Made by a program: the position numbers and the translations under genes. DNA of 64,000 nucleotides from Halomonas dongshanensis (lineage in GTDB: Bacteria; Pseudomonadota; Gammaproteobacteria; Pseudomonadales; Halomonadaceae). The DNA lies in contig NZ_JAJISC010000007.1 of the NCBI RefSeq assembly GCF_024790395.1, positions 166,443 to 230,442 of the forward strand. The letters run 5' to 3'. Below, in pieces: positions 63,496 through 64,000 of the stretch. The notes beneath the pieces were generated by a model. It worked only from the letters and a program-made list of their open reading frames with translations, made no database searches and was not told the DNA's origin. How positions within the stretch are numbered: position 1 is the first letter of the stretch; each line of letters starts with the position of its first letter.

Positions 63496-64000
63496 ATGAC
63501 CGAGAGCACCGGCGTGCATTTCACCTTGACCCTGCCCGGCGCCGAGGAGACCGCCGTGGTGCGCTTTACCCACCGCGAAGCACTCTCGACGCCGTTCGAA
63601 CTGAACGTCGAGTTTGCCAGCCGCGCCCACGATCTTTCCCCTGCCGACTGCCTGGATCGCAACGCCACCCTAACCATCTGGGAGGACGGCACGCCGCTGC
63701 GCCGGGTGCATGGCATCGTCAGCGAGTTTGCCCAGGGCGACCGGGGGCATCGCCACTCCTTTTACCACGTGGTCATTCGCCCGGCGCTGTGGCGCCTGTC
63801 GCTGCGCCACAACGCGCGTATCTTTCAGGGCATCACGCCGTTTGACGCCATCACCACGCTGGCCAACGAACGCGGCATCACCGACCTCGCCTTTGCCACC
63901 ACCCGCACCCCGCCCGAGCGCGAGTTTCTGGTCCAGTACCGCGAGAGCGATCTCGACTTCCTTCATCGTCTCGCCGCCGAAGAGGGCTGCTTCTACTTCC
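63496..64000 (+). CDS. vgrG: VgrG-type tail-spike protein (3' truncated)
   Basis: The frame runs off the right edge; 168 residues are visible. The ATG at 63496 has AGGGAG upstream. The N-terminal VgrG/gp27-like domain is clear: VVRFTHREALSTPFELNVEFAS, GIVSEFAQGDRGHRHSFYHVVIRPALWRLSLRHNARIFQ, and REFLVQYRESDLDFLHRLAAEEGC. VgrG forms the puncturing tip of a type VI secretion system and often carries or is followed by an effector. No other type VI gene lies in the window. Confidence 0.93.
   Translation, partial: MTESTGVHFTLTLPGAEETAVVRFTHREALSTPFELNVEFASRAHDLSPADCLDRNATLTIWEDGTPLRRVHGIVSEFAQGDRGHRHSFYHVVIRPALWRLSLRHNARIFQGITPFDAITTLANERGITDLAFATTRTPPEREFLVQYRESDLDFLHRLAAEEGCFYF

Noticed and set aside
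63414..63845. Plus-strand frame overlapping the vgrG start
   Set aside because: It is an out-of-frame shadow, rich in Arg and Pro; the VgrG frame from 63496 has clear family similarity.

Overview
The window reads as chromosomal DNA of a moderately GC-rich gammaproteobacterium. A Halomonas-type halophile fits best. This is inferred from a choline-to-betaine operon with a choline-binding protein, three TRAP-type gene sets or binding-protein transporters for organic solutes, several Na+/H+ or K+/H+ antiporter-like genes, and gammaproteobacterial gene families (4.5S RNA, cysB, glpD/glpR, fadE). I could not compare it with any database.

Layout. 1-5.6 kb: a visibly AT-richer operon of five head-to-tail genes, the first cut by the window edge. 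They encode a GHMP kinase of the threonine-kinase type, a cysteine-synthase-like PLP enzyme, an ATP-grasp/argininosuccinate-lyase fusion, a formyltransferase-like protein and a LysE exporter. An AraC regulator converges on them (5.6-6.5 kb) and a wrecked IS30 transposase follows (6.6-7.4 kb). I read this as an acquired pathway for a small diamino-acid metabolite, and it is the most novel part of the window. 7.4-15.6 kb: an extremely acidic exported peptide, two carboxylate or ion transporters, a Kef-type antiporter, mntR, a RES-Xre toxin-antitoxin pair and a DUF1090 protein.

15.8-25.5 kb is an oxyanion and sulfur block: cysB, sbp-cysT-cysW-cysA, modE-modABC and ssuD. 25.8-30.6 kb is an RpiR-regulated TRAP transporter with a racemase-family protein; the regulator gene and the transporter operon share a TGAAA-N6-TTTCA dyad. 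30.6-34.3 kb (minus strand) is a taurine-type system in the order tauC-tauA-tauB-tauD, with 14-bp tandem repeats inside and upstream of it. 34.5-42.1 kb (minus strand) is an eight-gene operon: Lrp regulator, class V PLP enzyme, flavin monooxygenase, two AhpD-fold proteins and a second TRAP transporter.

42.3-44 kb holds two small conserved genes, the 4.5S RNA and an elongator tRNA-Met, both RNAs on the minus strand. 44-48.9 kb is choX facing betI-betB-betA across a BetI palindrome. 49-54.8 kb carries fadE, glpD with a strong GlpR operator, and glpR. 55-63.3 kb has an SLC13-type permease, quinone reductase, ugpQ-type phosphodiesterase, nfo, a cupin regulator, an amidase and a BenE-type permease. 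The last 500 bases start a vgrG gene that runs off the window.
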